From the NCBI GenBank assembly GCA_964019425.1, contig OZ025782.1:620001-684000 (forward strand): a DNA stretch of 64,000 nt. The letters are read 5' to 3'. Of the stretch, positions 10,252 to 23,100 are shown one piece after another. A model generated the notes under the pieces. It searched no databases. It was not told where the DNA came from and was given only the letters and a program-made list of their open reading frames with translations. Positions within the stretch are counted from its first letter, which is position 1; every line of letters starts with the position of its first letter. The translations under genes and the position numbers were made by a program. The DNA is from Flectonema sp. DT1601. Taxonomy: Eukaryota; Euglenozoa; Diplonemea; Diplonemida; Diplonemidae.

Positions 10252-11829
10252 ATGGATACTAACCCTGTGTTAGTCGGGGACATGATGGGAGGGTTAATGA
10301 AATGGCTGACTGACGAAGTAAAAGAAATGAAAACTTGGAGAGAGGAATGCCAACTAACAATGAACACTTTATCAAACAACTACAACTCTGTACAACAGAA
10401 GTGTAATACACTACAACTGAGAAGCATTCAACAGAAAATGGGCATTCTAAAGGCACAAGGAAAGATACTAGAATCGCAAACCACCAACAGCATTAGAGCA
10501 ATTTTTTATAAGAAATTACGAAGATACCTAAAACTCAATATAGGAAAGAGAAGACGCAAAGCGCAATCACGGAATACGATGTTGACTGTGTTGTCATCTT
10601 CAACGATTTGCATGCAACAGAGATATTTCATAAAATGGTTATTGTGGGGAACTAATAAGGCTGAATTGACAAGAAAGCTAACTCAGTGCATGTCTCTTCA
10701 ATTACGATCAGCAAACCATAATCGCTTAATATATTTTAAAGAACTCCAACGACATCGATCAAGAATGATGTTACACAGAGCTATAACTGACAGATTATCA
10801 TCAATGGTTTCGAATGGATTTTTAAAAGTTCATTTTGAACTTCTTTATCGACACAGAGAAAAACGACTCAACCGAAAGCGAATCGAATCGATGATATACA
10901 CGATGTGCACAGCTAGTGCTCACACTGTAATGTCAGTAGCTTGGAGGAGGTTGTGCAAATATTCAAAAAGAAGATCCCTGATCCGTGTTAAGTCTATAAT
11001 AAAAACAAGAGCATTGACAAACTTTATCAAAACAACAGAATCTGGTACAAGATTATACTGTTATAAAACATGGTTATCATTAGTAGAGAAGAAGAGATCT
11101 CGAAGCCAAAGAGAAATGTTAGCAGATGTAATGAGAAAAGTTGGTAAGCTTGATGATAAAATGGTCGAAGAGGGAAAGACGGTCACATCTGTTCAAAGAA
11201 CACTTAAGGCGTTTGAGGAACGAATGGGTGATGATCAAGAACAACGTCGATACGAAGAAGTCATAGCCAGTCTAAAATTTTCACTATCAGAAAATGACAG
11301 AGCCATTCACATCCTAGACAATAAGTGTGGTGATATTAAAAACCTCGCTATTTCATCTCTCAAAGAAGCAATGAGGGAAGTAGATGATATCATCACGTCG
11401 ATTAAAAGTGATCAGGCAACCAACGCTCGTCAAACTAAAAGCACCGTATTGTCATCACTCACGGAGTTAGAAGAATCGACCAGCATACGAATGGTGAGAT
11501 TAGAAAAAACTCTTGCTGACTTACTTACTGCTGATCGTCAACAAATAAAATACGATCTCGATGCTCGAACAGATGCAATGTCGAAAGAGTTTGCGGATAC
11601 TCGCAATCAGGTTGACGTGTCGTTGAAGTCGTTAGCTAATACAAATACTGTTTTGAATAAAGTCGTGAATAGGATGATATCAGTCGATCACCATCTTGAA
11701 GAACTAGACCGATCTTCATCACAATTACCTCAAACCCATCCACGAGATATTTCTCCAATGAGACAGAGGTTTGATCCAATAACTGGTCGTTCAAATGAAG
11801 ACATTTCACTTCAAAGGCGACATGAATAG
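10252..11829 (+). CDS. Coiled-coil protein with Sfi1-like aromatic helical repeats
   Basis: 525 residues, strongly basic in the first 290 and more acidic after. Residues of about 80-285 hold several helices built round an aromatic/Trp core followed by basic residues (RYFIKWLLW, RLIYFKELQRHR, AWRRLCKYSKRR, YCYKTWLSLVEKKRSR). This pattern resembles Sfi1-type centrin-binding repeats and similar repeats in flagellate basal-body proteins. Residues of about 290-480 are predicted coiled coil. No catalytic motif is present. A basal-body or cytoskeletal role is an inference from architecture only. The start is 14 nt downstream of a clean acceptor-like TTTTCACAG. Confidence 0.7.
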   Translation: MDTNPVLVGDMMGGLMKWLTDEVKEMKTWREECQLTMNTLSNNYNSVQQKCNTLQLRSIQQKMGILKAQGKILESQTTNSIRAIFYKKLRRYLKLNIGKRRRKAQSRNTMLTVLSSSTICMQQRYFIKWLLWGTNKAELTRKLTQCMSLQLRSANHNRLIYFKELQRHRSRMMLHRAITDRLSSMVSNGFLKVHFELLYRHREKRLNRKRIESMIYTMCTASAHTVMSVAWRRLCKYSKRRSLIRVKSIIKTRALTNFIKTTESGTRLYCYKTWLSLVEKKRSRSQREMLADVMRKVGKLDDKMVEEGKTVTSVQRTLKAFEERMGDDQEQRRYEEVIASLKFSLSENDRAIHILDNKCGDIKNLAISSLKEAMREVDDIITSIKSDQATNARQTKSTVLSSLTELEESTSIRMVRLEKTLADLLTADRQQIKYDLDARTDAMSKEFADTRNQVDVSLKSLANTNTVLNKVVNRMISVDHHLEELDRSSSQLPQTHPRDISPMRQRFDPITGRSNEDISLQRRHE

Positions 11830-12050
11830 TTCAACCACATACGTAGAACTGAATATATAGAATTTTTTATTTTTTTACTTAAACAACATAGAATAAACGT
11901 ACCTGTAATTATACATAGAATGATGTTTGGTTTTTTTGTTTATAATTGAATAGCAAAGAATGTTTGGTATCCATCCTGAAGTTTGTTTTTAATACCTTTT
12001 TTTCTTATCAGGGCAGCTCCTCCCCCCCTTGCGGGGCATCCCAAGAGCTG

Positions 12051-12921
12051 ATGACACGTAGAGAGAATGATGGAGGAGCAGTAGTTGCGCCTCAGCGATA
12101 CCCATTGAAGCGTGGTACATCGCATTTACCAGATTTCAATCCTTACCACACTGATGTTATTGAAGATCCAGCAAAGGTAGCTCAAGTTGAGTATAAAGGA
12201 ATGAGTCTCAGAGGAATATACGCAGCCTCATGTGATGCTTACGGTTATCGAAAGAATACGTCACTTTTGAAAATTCTACCAGCGACAGTTGAGACTTCCG
12301 GAGAGCTGATAGCTTTGAATTTAAGTCTTAACTTTGTGGGAAAGTTAGGCATTCGTCCCATCTTAGAAGTGATTCAAAATGCCTCTAACCTGGAAGAAAT
12401 AAATTTCAGCGATAATTTCTTAGACAATTCATCTGTTTCAGAATTAGTAGCGACCCTCGATGGTCGAACACAAATAAAGTCAGTTGACTTGTCAAAAAAT
12501 CCAATTTCACAATCTGGTGGAAAACTTATCAATTCCTTAGTAAGAAATAATAGCAACATATTACACGTTGGTGTGGCAGAAACTCTGATTAATCCGGCAC
12601 TTAGAGCGTCTATTCTACAAAAAGTAGACAGGAACAGAGATCTTTCTACAGAAGAACGAAGTCTCCGATTCAAACAACAAGCCGCTCTCCGTGGAAACTA
12701 TCACCAACAGCAGACTAAGCGATTACAACGGATTCATGGCTCTCATTCAAGCGGAGTCAATCTTGACGTTCTCATGGCATTGGCTAATGAATTGGTATGT
12801 TGTTTTCTTGTTGTGTTTACATGTGAAAGTATTATTATTAACTAGAGTAAAGAAACCCAAACAGGATCCGACAGGGACAAAGTGCCGTAGCCTGTCTACT
12901 TTGATTGGAAGTATTGAATAG
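12051..12921 (+). CDS. Leucine-rich repeat protein
   Basis: Two exons, 12051-12794 and 12865-12921, giving 266 residues. The intron 12795-12864 (70 nt, GTATGT...ACAG, phase 0) has a TATTAAC-like branch site, and reading through it adds only low-complexity sequence. The core has three to four ribonuclease-inhibitor-type LRRs (LIALNLSLNFVG, LEEINFSDNFLD, IKSVDLSKNPIS), then a basic helical tail. Similar short LRR proteins occur in flagella and basal bodies, but this one is not assigned. The longer open frame from 11946 runs through a poly-T acceptor region (AG 12010-12011), so ATG 12051 is chosen. Confidence 0.78.
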
Positions 12922-13772
12922 AAGAACCAGTAATACGTAAATGGGTTACTGCTGCGTTATACAAACGGAAAGTTGTGTAGACACAAAATCTTATTGCACT
13001 ATTGAAATAAAGAAAGAAAAAAAAAAAAAAAAAAAACCCCTCCCTTCCGGGAGTGGAGCAGGAACGTCGTTTCTTCTTTTCTCTTCATCTCCTTTTGTTT
13101 GCTCTTGGATGAACCTCATTTGATCAAACGGAATACTGGGAATAAATATTACGTTTAACCAATGAACTGAGGGAGTTAACGATGGGACACTCTTACGGCA
13201 CGGAACGTTTCAAATTAACGACTGCGCCCTTTTCTTCAAAGTTGTGATTAGAAAGTTTTTTCTTCTTTTTTTTGTCAGAACACCTTCTAGTTGTCTTGTT
13301 TTTAATTTCTGTTCTTTTTTTTTTTTTTCCCCCTTTATTTTATTATTCTTCACACGATTCTGTTGTTGTAAATAATTAGGTGAGCAGCATGGTGCTGGGA
13401 GGACGGGGAGAAATAAACAACTGGCGTGTTCCCACTTCCAGATTTTTTTTAAAGGAATATATTTTTTTTTTTTTCCCCCTTTGTTTTTGTACAACAAGTA
13501 AACAATTGAGGAATAGGGAAAAAAATAGAAAAAAAAAAAAACAAAAAAATATATTTAAAAGGAAAATAAGAACGGTAACTTATATGAAACATGAGCAAGA
13601 GTTAGCGTTTTCCTGAAACCACATGGGAATAAGGTGAGTATTCCATTGTGAAGCATCTTCACTATCTCAGTTTTTTGTGTGAAGATAGCGAAGATGATCG
13701 TCGTTTGGGTATCGGTAGTCGAAACTGTTTGTTATTAGGTTATTGCATTATATTTTTCATTTTTTCATTTTT

Positions 13773-13809
<37 letters not shown>

Positions 13810-13832
13810 CGTTCATCAACGTTGAACGGGGG

Positions 13833-13869
<37 letters not shown>

Positions 13870-14083
13870 GGTTTAAAGTTAATGTTGTAAAACATTTTTT
13901 GACCTTCCCCGACTTGGGCTGACTACTTCAACAATAATTGATTAACGTTGCTACTAATTATTAATTACCTTTTTTTTTTTTTAATCAGGCGGTTGTACCA
14001 CAGTTATATTTAGATTTATCAAAGATGAGTGTTTGTTAACTTATTTATTATTCTCAACTAAACAGGATCCCGCTGGGGAAGCA
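12922..14083. other. Long spacer with poly-T/poly-A hairpin
   Basis: No gene is supported. It holds poly-A near 13019-13036, poly-T near 13316-13328 and 13470-13474, and a large T-run/A-run inverted repeat at 13777-13867 listed separately. Acceptor-like AGs precede the giant gene at 13987-13988, 14002-14003 and 14064-14065. Confidence 0.6.
13777..13867. repeat. Poly-T / CCGTTCA...TGAACGG / poly-A inverted repeat
   Basis: A run of 28 T (13777-13804), four A, then CCGTTCA (13809-13815), a seven-base loop, TGAACGG (13823-13829), GGG and a run of 35 A (13833-13867). The unique 7-bp arms are perfect and are framed by complementary homopolymers, so the strand could fold into one long hairpin of about 35 bp. 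The loop region CAACGTTG is itself palindromic. Confidence 0.85.
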
Positions 14084-17000
14084 ATGAGATTCTCCACAGG
14101 AGACTCAGTGCGGGTTCGAGATAATGAAAAAGAAGAGTGGAAGAATGGTACGGTAACTGACATGAGGGGTGACAAACCTGTTGTAAAATTACAGGGACAG
14201 TCAAGGGGTTTCACCTGGACTTTCGTAGAGCACAGCGATGGCAGTACCGCGAAGACTGAACCACCACCAACATTCGAATCAGGGGACGTTGTTAGGGTAC
14301 GTGACAATGGTGGAGAAGACTGGAAAGAAGGAATCGTAACTGATGTTAGATTAGGTAAACCTGTTGTAAAGCTACAAGGTCAGGCTAGAGCATTTAGTTG
14401 GAATTTCTTTGAACTCATTAAGAAAGGATCCTCGAGTAAGAGTGGGTCGAATAATATTTCTGTCGGAGACAAACTTCGAGTCCGCGACAATGCAAAGGAA
14501 GATTGGAAAACTGGTACCGTTACCGACATGAGAGGAGATAAACCCGTAGTCAAGTTGGAAGGTCAGAGCCGAGGGTTCACTTGGACTTTCTTCGAACCAG
14601 CCAGTAGTAGTGGTGGTGGTGGCGGTGGTGGTTCAGCTGCGGGAACTAAATCATCATCAGGCAGCAAGCCTGATATCGGTGACAAAGTCCGCGTCCGTGA
14701 CAACGAGAGAGAAGATTGGAAGGTTGGAACCGTAACAGAGATGAGGGGAGACAAACCTGTTGTTCAATTGCCCGGCCAGTCCCGTTCCTTCACCTGGACC
14801 TTCTGTGAGCTTGAGGGTGGTGGAGGTGGTGGTGGTGACTCTAAACCGCCTACTTCATCAGGTGGTGGTAACAAAATATCAATTGGAGATACTATCCGAG
14901 TCCGTGATAATGAAAAAGAAAGCTGGAAGAACGGTACCGTCACCGACATGAGGGGAGACAAGCCTGTCGTCAAGTTGGATGGTCAGAGTCGTGGATTCAC
15001 CTGGACTTTCTTCGAACCGGCCAGTAGTGGTGGTGGCGGCGGTAAGTCTTCCAGTGAGAAGACATCATCGAGTAAGATTGATATCGGTGACAAGGTTCGT
15101 GTTCGTGACAACGAGAAAGAAGATTGGAAAGTTGGAACCGTTACTGAAATGAGAGGAGACAAACCCGTCGTGCAGCTATCAGGTCAATCTCGTGCCTTCA
15201 CTTGGACTTTCTTCGAACTGGAAGGTGGCAGTAGCAGCGTGAAGCCATCGTCTTCACCTTCTAGTAAAATATCAATTGGTGGGAAGGTCCGTGTTCGGGA
15301 TAATGAAAAAGAAGATTGGAAGACTGGTACCGTTACTGACATGAGGGGAGACAAACCCGTTGTCAAGTTGGATGGTCAGAGCAGAGGGTTCACCTGGACT
15401 TTCTTCGAACCTGCCAGTAGTAGTGGTGGTGGTGGCGGTAAGTCTTCCAGTGAGAAGACATCATCGAGTAAGATTGATATCGGTGACAAGGTTCGTGTTC
15501 GTGACAACGAGAAGGAGGATTGGAAAGTTGGAACCGTTACTGACATGAGAGGAGACAAACCTGTTGTTCAATTAGCGGGTCAATCTCGAGGATTCACTTG
15601 GACATTCTTTGAGAAAGAAGGAAGTGACTCTGATGCCAAACCGACTTCTTCATCAACTCGGATATCAATCGGTGATAAGATTCAAGTTCGTGACAATGAA
15701 AAGGAAGATTGGAAGACTGGTACCGTTACTGACATGAGGGGAGACAAACCCGTTGTCAAGTTGGAAGGTCAATCTCGTGCCTTCACTTGGACTTTCTTCG
15801 AACCAGTTGGAGGAGGAGAACAGAAACCAACCCCGCCATCGTCGGGTGATAAAATATCAATCGGCGATAAGGTTCGTGTTCGAGACAACGAGAAGGAAGA
15901 TTGGAAGAACGGTACTGTCTCTGACATGAGGGGAAACAAGGCTGTTGTCAAGTTGGATGGTCAGAGCAGAGGATTCACCTGGACATTCTGTGAATCTTTG
16001 AGTGGCGGGTCCGATGTCAAGCCTTCCCCACCTTCATCAGGTAAGATATCAATCGGTGATAAGGTCCGTGTTCGTGACAATGAAAAGGAAGATTGGAAAA
16101 CTGGTACCGTTACTGACATGAGAGGAGACAAACCTGTAGTCAAGTTGGAAGGTCAGAGTCGTGGTTTCACTTGGACTTTCTTCGAACCAACTGGTGGCAG
16201 TGGTGGTGGCGGTGGATCTTCTGGTGGGAAGACATCGTCGAGTAAGAAAATTGATATCGGTGACAAGGTTCGTGTTCGTGACAACGAGAAGGAGGATTGG
16301 AAAGTTGGAACCGTTACTGACATGAGAGGGGATAAACCCGTCGTGCAGCTATCAGGTCAATCTCGTGCCTTCACTTGGACTTTCTTTGAACTGGAAGGTG
16401 GTGGTGGTGGAGGAAGTGATTCAAAACCTTCTGGATCATCAGGTAAGATATCAATCGGTGATAAGGTCCGTGTCCGAGACAATGACAAGGAGGATTGGAA
16501 GACTGGTACCGTTACTGACATGAGGGGAGACAAACCCGTAGTCAAGTTGGATGGTCAGAGTCGTGGATTCACCTGGACTTTCTTCGAACCTGCCAGTAGT
16601 AGTGGTGGTGGCGGCGGTAAGTCTTCCAGTGAGAAGACATCATCGAGTAAGATTGATATCGGTGACAAGGTTCGTGTTCGTGACAACGAGAAAGAAGATT
16701 GGAAAGTTGGAACCGTTACTGAAATGAGAGGGGACAAACCCGTCGTGCAGCTATCAGGTCAATCTCGTGCCTTCACTTGGACTTTCTTCGAACTGGAAGG
16801 TGGTGGTGGTGGTGGAGGAAGTGATTCAAAACCTTCTGGATCATCAGGTAAGATATCAATCGGTGATAAGGTTCAAGTTCGTGATAATGAAAAAGAAGAT
16901 TGGAAGAATGGAACCGTCACTGACATGAGAGGGGACAAACCTGTCGTAAAGTTAGATGGTCAGAGCCGAGGGTTCACTTGGACTTTCTTCGAACCAGTTG

Positions 17001-20000
17001 GAGGTGGAAAGGGCGGCAGTAGTTCAAAACCATCTTCTGGAGGTAAAATTGATATCGGTGACAAGGTTCGTGTTCGTGACAACGAGAAAGAAGATTGGAA
17101 GGTTGGAACCGTTACTGACATGAGAGGAGACAAACCCGTCGTGCAGCTATCAGGTCAATCTCGTGCCTTCACTTGGACTTTCTTCGAACTGGAAGGTGGT
17201 GGTGGTGGTGGTGGTGGAGACGTGAAACCAACATCATCGTCTGGTAAGATATCAATTGGTGACAAACTCCGTGTTCGGGATAATGAAAAGGAAGATTGGA
17301 AGACTGGTACCGTCACCGACATGAGGGGAGACAAACCCGTTGTCAAGTTAGACGGTCAAAGTCGCGGATTCACCTGGTCATTTTTCGAACCTACAGGAGG
17401 AGGATCCGAAATAAAACCTTCCCCGCCGTCGTCAGGTAAAATATCAATAGGCGATAAGGTCCGCGTACGTGATAACGATAAAGAAGATTGGAAAAACGGG
17501 ACTGTCACCGATATGAGAGGTGACAAGGCTGTTGTCAAGTTGGATGGTCAGAGTCGTGGCTTCACCTGGACATTCTGTGAATCTTTGAGTGGCGGGTCCG
17601 ATGTCAAGCCTTCCCCACCTTCATCAGGTAAGATATCAATCGGTGATAAGGTTCAAGTTCGTGACAATGAAAAGGAAGATTGGAAGAATGGAACCGTTAC
17701 TGACATGAGAGGAGACAAAGCTGTCGTAAAACTTGATGGTCAGAGCAGAGGATTCACCTGGACATTTTGTGAACCAGTTGGGGGTGGTAGGAGCGGAGGT
17801 AGATCTAAACCGTCGTCAGGTAAACAAATTGATATCGGTGACAAGGTTCGTGTTCGTGACAACGAGAAAGAAGATTGGAAAGTTGGAACCGTTACTGAAA
17901 TGAGAGGAGACAAACCCGTCGTGCAGCTATCAGGTCAATCTCGTGCCTTCACTTGGACCTTCTTCGAACTGGAAGGTGGTGGTGGTGGTGGAGGAAGTGA
18001 TTCAAAACCTTCTGGATCATCAGGTAAGATATCAATCGGTGATAAGGTTCAAGTTCGTGATAATGAAAAGGAGGATTGGAAGACTGGTACCGTTACTGAC
18101 ATGAGGGGAGACAAACCCGTTGTCAAGTTGGAAGGTCAATCTCGTGCCTTCACTTGGACTTTCTTCGAACCAGTTGGAGGAGGAGAACAGAAACCAACCC
18201 CGCCATCGTCGGGTGATAAAATATCAATCGGAGATAAGGTTCGTGTTCGAGACAACGAGAAGGAAGATTGGAAGAACGGTACTGTCTCTGACATGAGGGG
18301 AAACAAGGCTGTTGTCAAGTTGGATGGTCAGAGCAGAGGATTCACCTGGACATTCTGTGAATCTTTGAGTGGCGGGTCCGATGTCAAGCCTTCCCCACCT
18401 TCATCAGGTAAGATATCAATCGGTGATAAGGTCCGTGTTCGTGACAATGAAAAGGAAGATTGGAAAACTGGTACCGTCAGCGACATGAGAGGCGACAAAG
18501 CAGTCGTAAAACTTGATGGTCAGAGCAGAGGATTCACCTGGACATTTTGTGAAATAGCAAGTGGGAGGTCGTCGTCACCAGTACAGAAACCACCTTCCCG
18601 GGGAGAAGTTGCAGTTGGAGACAAAGTTCGTGTTCGTGATAATGAAAAGGAAGATTGGAAGAATGGAACCGTCACTGACATGAGAGGGGACAAACCTGTC
18701 GTAAAGTTAGATGGTCAGTCAAGGGGGTTCACGTGGACCATATTCGAAGTTGTTGGAAGCTCATCACCCAAACCTACACCACCTGCTGGAGGCAAAGTGT
18801 CAACCGGTGATAAGGTACGCGTCAGAGACAACGAAAAAGAAGAATGGAAGACTGGAACCGTTAGTGACATGAGAGGTGACAAACCTGTAGTCAAGTTAGA
18901 TGGTCAGAGTCGTGGCTTCACTTGGACTTTTTTTGAAGTAGTCGGTTCAGGAAGTAATGATGTTGATAAAAAACCATCTCCTCCTTCTACAAGTAAGTTT
19001 TCTATCGGGGATTTAGTAAGTGTGAAAGACGCTGAAAAGGAAGACTGGAAGAACGGTACCGTTTCTGATATGAGAGGCAACACTCCGATAATAAAATTAG
19101 AAGGACAGTCAAGAGGGTTTTCATGGAGGTTCTGTGAACCCAGAGGAGACAAGTCTGACAAGTCTGAAGGCACCCAATTCGTAGTAGGCGATACCGTGAG
19201 GGTAAGAGACTCTGAAAAAGAAGACTGGAAACCCGCTACGGTTCGTGAAATCTCTGGAGGAAAGACCTACGCCACCCTGGAAGGTCAAAGTAGGAGTCAC
19301 ACTTGGAGCCACATGGAAATAGATAAAACTGGAGGTGCGACTTCGACTCAGCCAGCAAAAAGCTCAAATTTCAGAGTAGACGACACCGTTCGAGTCAGAG
19401 ACAGCGAGAAGGAAGAATGGAAGTACGCAACCGTAACAGAAATTCAAGCAAACGGAACACCTCTTGCCAGAGTGGAAGGTGCAAATAGATCGTACAGCTG
19501 GGATATGATGGAATTGGACAAGACTGGTGGGGGTGGAGGTGGTGGGGGAAAGACCACGACCCAAGCTTCAAACTTTCGTGTCGGAGATGCGGTACTTGTC
19601 CGCCAATCTGAGAAAGAGAGTTGGCAGAGTGCAACTGTTTCTGAGATATCAGGCAGCCAGGTATTCGCCAAGTCTGAACACTCAAATCGTTCAATAACAT
19701 GGAATCACATCAGTATCGATAAAACTGGAGGTAAGAAGAAAAAGGATTCTAACTTTCGTACCGGAGATATAGTTCGAGTCAGAGACAGCAGCAACGAGGG
19801 TTGGAAAACAGCAACAGTTAGAGAAGTAACATCAACTGGTGATGTACTTGCTTCTGTTGATGGTAATAATAGATCCTATACTTGGAATCAAATGGAAATT
19901 GATAAAACAGCTGGCTCGGGAGATAAAACTCAATCATCTTCGCTCACAACATTCAGAGTCGGTGACTGCGTCCGCGTACGTGACAGTGAAACAGAAGATT

Positions 20001-20110
20001 GGCGATCAGCAACAGTCGCAGAACTACGAGGAGGTAATCAAACACCAATTGTTGTTCTTGAAGGACAGACTAGAGGATATTCATGGAATTATTGTGAAAT
20101 TGATAAAACT
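14084..20110 (+). repeat. Tandem coding repeat array, 31 units of about 190-200 bp
   Basis: Direct tandem repeats inside exon 1. Units 3-25 are nearly identical at the DNA level and fall into alternating subtypes: one with VVKL(D/E)GQSRG and one with VVQLSGQSRA, so much of the array is built of roughly 390-bp dimers. Units at the two ends (1-2 and 26-31) are more diverged. A block at 15661-16112 recurs at 18028-18479 (offset 2367) with only a handful of changes, which shows recent internal duplication. Confidence 0.93.
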
Positions 20111-23100
20111 AGTGTAGATGATCGCTATAAAAAAGTATCTCCTCCAGGAAAGGGAGCAATCCCAGACTCAAGGCTCGATGACTACACAAAAGGTGCGATG
20201 GTACGAGCTCTGAGAACAATCCATTTCAAGTCGGGAAGGGTTATTCAAACAGGTGATGTTGGATTCGTAACTAAAGTACCTGGTGACTCTGTTGGAAGTC
20301 CAGCTCAAGTTAGATTTGCTGACATAACTTACAGCATTGATCATGGTGAAGTTGAGGTAGTCGGTGGTAATACAGTAATGCCTCCTCCACCACCAGTACA
20401 GCAACAACCCACAATTGTACATCCTCCATACATCTCATCACCAGTTATGCAGCCAACGTACCAGCAAGCTTTTCCTTCACCTCCAATGATGCCTATGCAT
20501 TTACCTCCAGCACAGACGCATAGGTTTTCTCCTCCTCATCATCCTGCTAAGCCACCAATGTACTTTCATGATACAACTAAGAGGGCTCCAGAACCTTCTC
20601 TCCCTCCTCCGCAGTTTGTTCCAAATCCAATACCTCCACCGCAGCCGTTTCAAATGCATTTAACAAATGAATCGTTGAATTGGCAGTTACTCAGCGGTAT
20701 CGATACGACGAAATTACTTCATGCTGGACACACTATTGATGTTGAGATCCTTGAGAGTATTATGAAGAATGTTACATATGCGACACTACCGTTTGAGGAA
20801 GCAGCTCAACTGCAACCGAGACACGTTCAGCATTTGTTTTCATTAAGTCAGTTAGTAACACAATATCTCGTCTACACTCAGAAGTATGTTGTTAATGAAA
20901 AGGATGCGATGTCAAAACAAGCTGAAGAACAATACCACGAATCATGTTCTCTACGAGAGTTGTACGATAAACTGACATTTGATTACAAGGAATTGGCATC
21001 AGCGAATAAACACTTAAAGAAAACTGTTTATATGTACGAGTTGGGTGTTGGTCATAATGGTAAGGTTAATGGAGGGGGTGGTGGTGGGGGCGGTGAGGGA
21101 TCTTTCAAATGTGACATTTGCGGAAGGCTTTTCAAAAAAGAAAACCACCTGTTATCGCATTCCCGCAAGCGTCACAATGGAGCAGCTGGCGTTACCACCG
21201 TCAACAACAATACTGCGGGTGATAATCGTTTGTATGATTTATATCAACAACTTCTTAGAAAAAATGAAGCTGACTCCGAACAACGCAATCGCGAAGCCGC
21301 TGAAAACACGCGTTTCATCTCCCAGCTAACTGAAGAGCTTAAGGATCTTAAAAAAGGCGCGTCCCCTACTTTGTTATCCGAGCCTCACCGCATCCGTGAA
21401 GCCGAAGTTATAAAAAGGGAACAGGTATGACTTTTTTTTTCTGTTGGAATAAAAATCGGGTTTATGATCACAGCAAAGTGGTTGTTTATGTTATTTAAAA
21501 CAGGAATTGGAAGCACGCGAACGCGAACATCGCGAACATATAGCCACCGAAATTGAGCGGAAAAGACTCCACGAATTGCGACAGTCGGAAGGTACTAAGG
21601 TATGCTTTACTTATTTGAAATTAATCAGTTTTATTGAAGAAAAAACAAAAAAACAAAAAAAAAACAGAAAATAATGGAAGAAGAGATTATTAAGTTAAAG
21701 GGCATGCTCTCTCAAAAGCCACAAGCATGGGGAACTGATGAAGAAGAAGACGAGACAATTGTCATAACACCAGAACTTCGAAGAGGTGATGGAGTTCGTA
21801 TTGTGCAAGCTGTTAGAATTGAAGATGAGTACGCAGGTGTTGGAGAGACTGGGGTGGTCATGAGAGTACCAGGAGATCACGGCATGGCTGCTGTTATATC
21901 TGTAGGAGGAATGACTTGCAATGCACCTCAGCGGTATTTTAAAAAGATAACAGAAGCATACACCCCTGGAGATCACGTCTGTTTTAATAAACTAATTCGT
22001 CTTCGTTCTGGTCGTATTATAGAGGCTGGCTCAATTGGTGAAGTTCGTAGGGTTCCAGGAGATAATGGTGCTGTAGCAGAGGTTCAGATTGATGATATAT
22101 TGTATGATGCACATTTATCAGAAATACGAAAGTATGAGGGACGAATGCGGCAGAAACCTCAGAAACCAACCCTGGCATCGGTTGCTGCCCCACACCCCGC
22201 CCCTATACCTCGTTCAAGTCGTCAAGAAGTTGTCAATTCACAGGTTGTGACCAGTCCTAGTGCTGCATCTCAACGTGTTGTCATTGAGCAGCCCGTAGTT
22301 GAACAAGAGATTCCAGTGTCCCCGCTTGATATTTTGATGTCATTTTCGGATAATGTTCCCGAACTATTCAAAAAGTTCACTGGTAAGTTCAGCTGCAGTA
22401 CTAGTCAAGTCCACAATAAAAAGCCAGTATGGAAGCACACATCATCAGATGTATGGGTCTTCAATGACGCTAATAACCATTGGGTAGTCACTGATGAATC
22501 AGTGTTTAGTTCAGGTAGGGGATGGTTTTTTTCGAAAACAGCTGATCATGCTCCCTACAGTGTTGCGATGTGGCAGATAGCTGGAACCCCACCAATTGAT
22601 GAAATAGGTATCAGAACAGAACCTTGGAAACCAAAATATTTATCTGTCGAGGTCACCTCATTACAACAAGCATGTGGATTCTATGAACTGCAAGGCAACT
22701 TATTAAATGGACATTCCTACTATCAATTAACAACTAGACAACAAAAGGCTGTTTCATCACCGTATTACCTCTACTCATCAACTTCTGGACACTGGGTCAT
22801 TACTGATAGTAAAAATGATTTTACATCTGGACAGGGTTATCTTTACAGCACGACAGCACACGGAAATAGTGATCCTACAAAATTATTGAACTGGACAGTC
22901 GGAGGAGTAGAACAAAAGATTATCATAAATGAAGCTAGAGAGAGTGACAGAGGTGATCTAACACAGTCATCTGATGTTGAGGTGAAGTCAGCAGAAACAA
23001 CTGAAAAGAAATTTAAATTGGGGCAGATGGTCGAAGTTCGAGATGCTTCTCACCAAGACTGGAAACAAGGAAAGATTGTTGCATTCGCTGATGACAATAA

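Noticed and set aside
15040-18420. GTAAGT/GTAAGA donor-like sites in the linkers of the giant gene's repeats
   Set aside because: They recur in every linker of the same subtype, the frame is continuous across them, and confirmed introns here use GTATGN or GTTTGT donors. I treat the linkers as coding.
14041-19700. Many 60-100 codon minus-strand frames across the giant gene
   Set aside because: They recur with the repeat period and are exact antisense shadows of the coding repeats.
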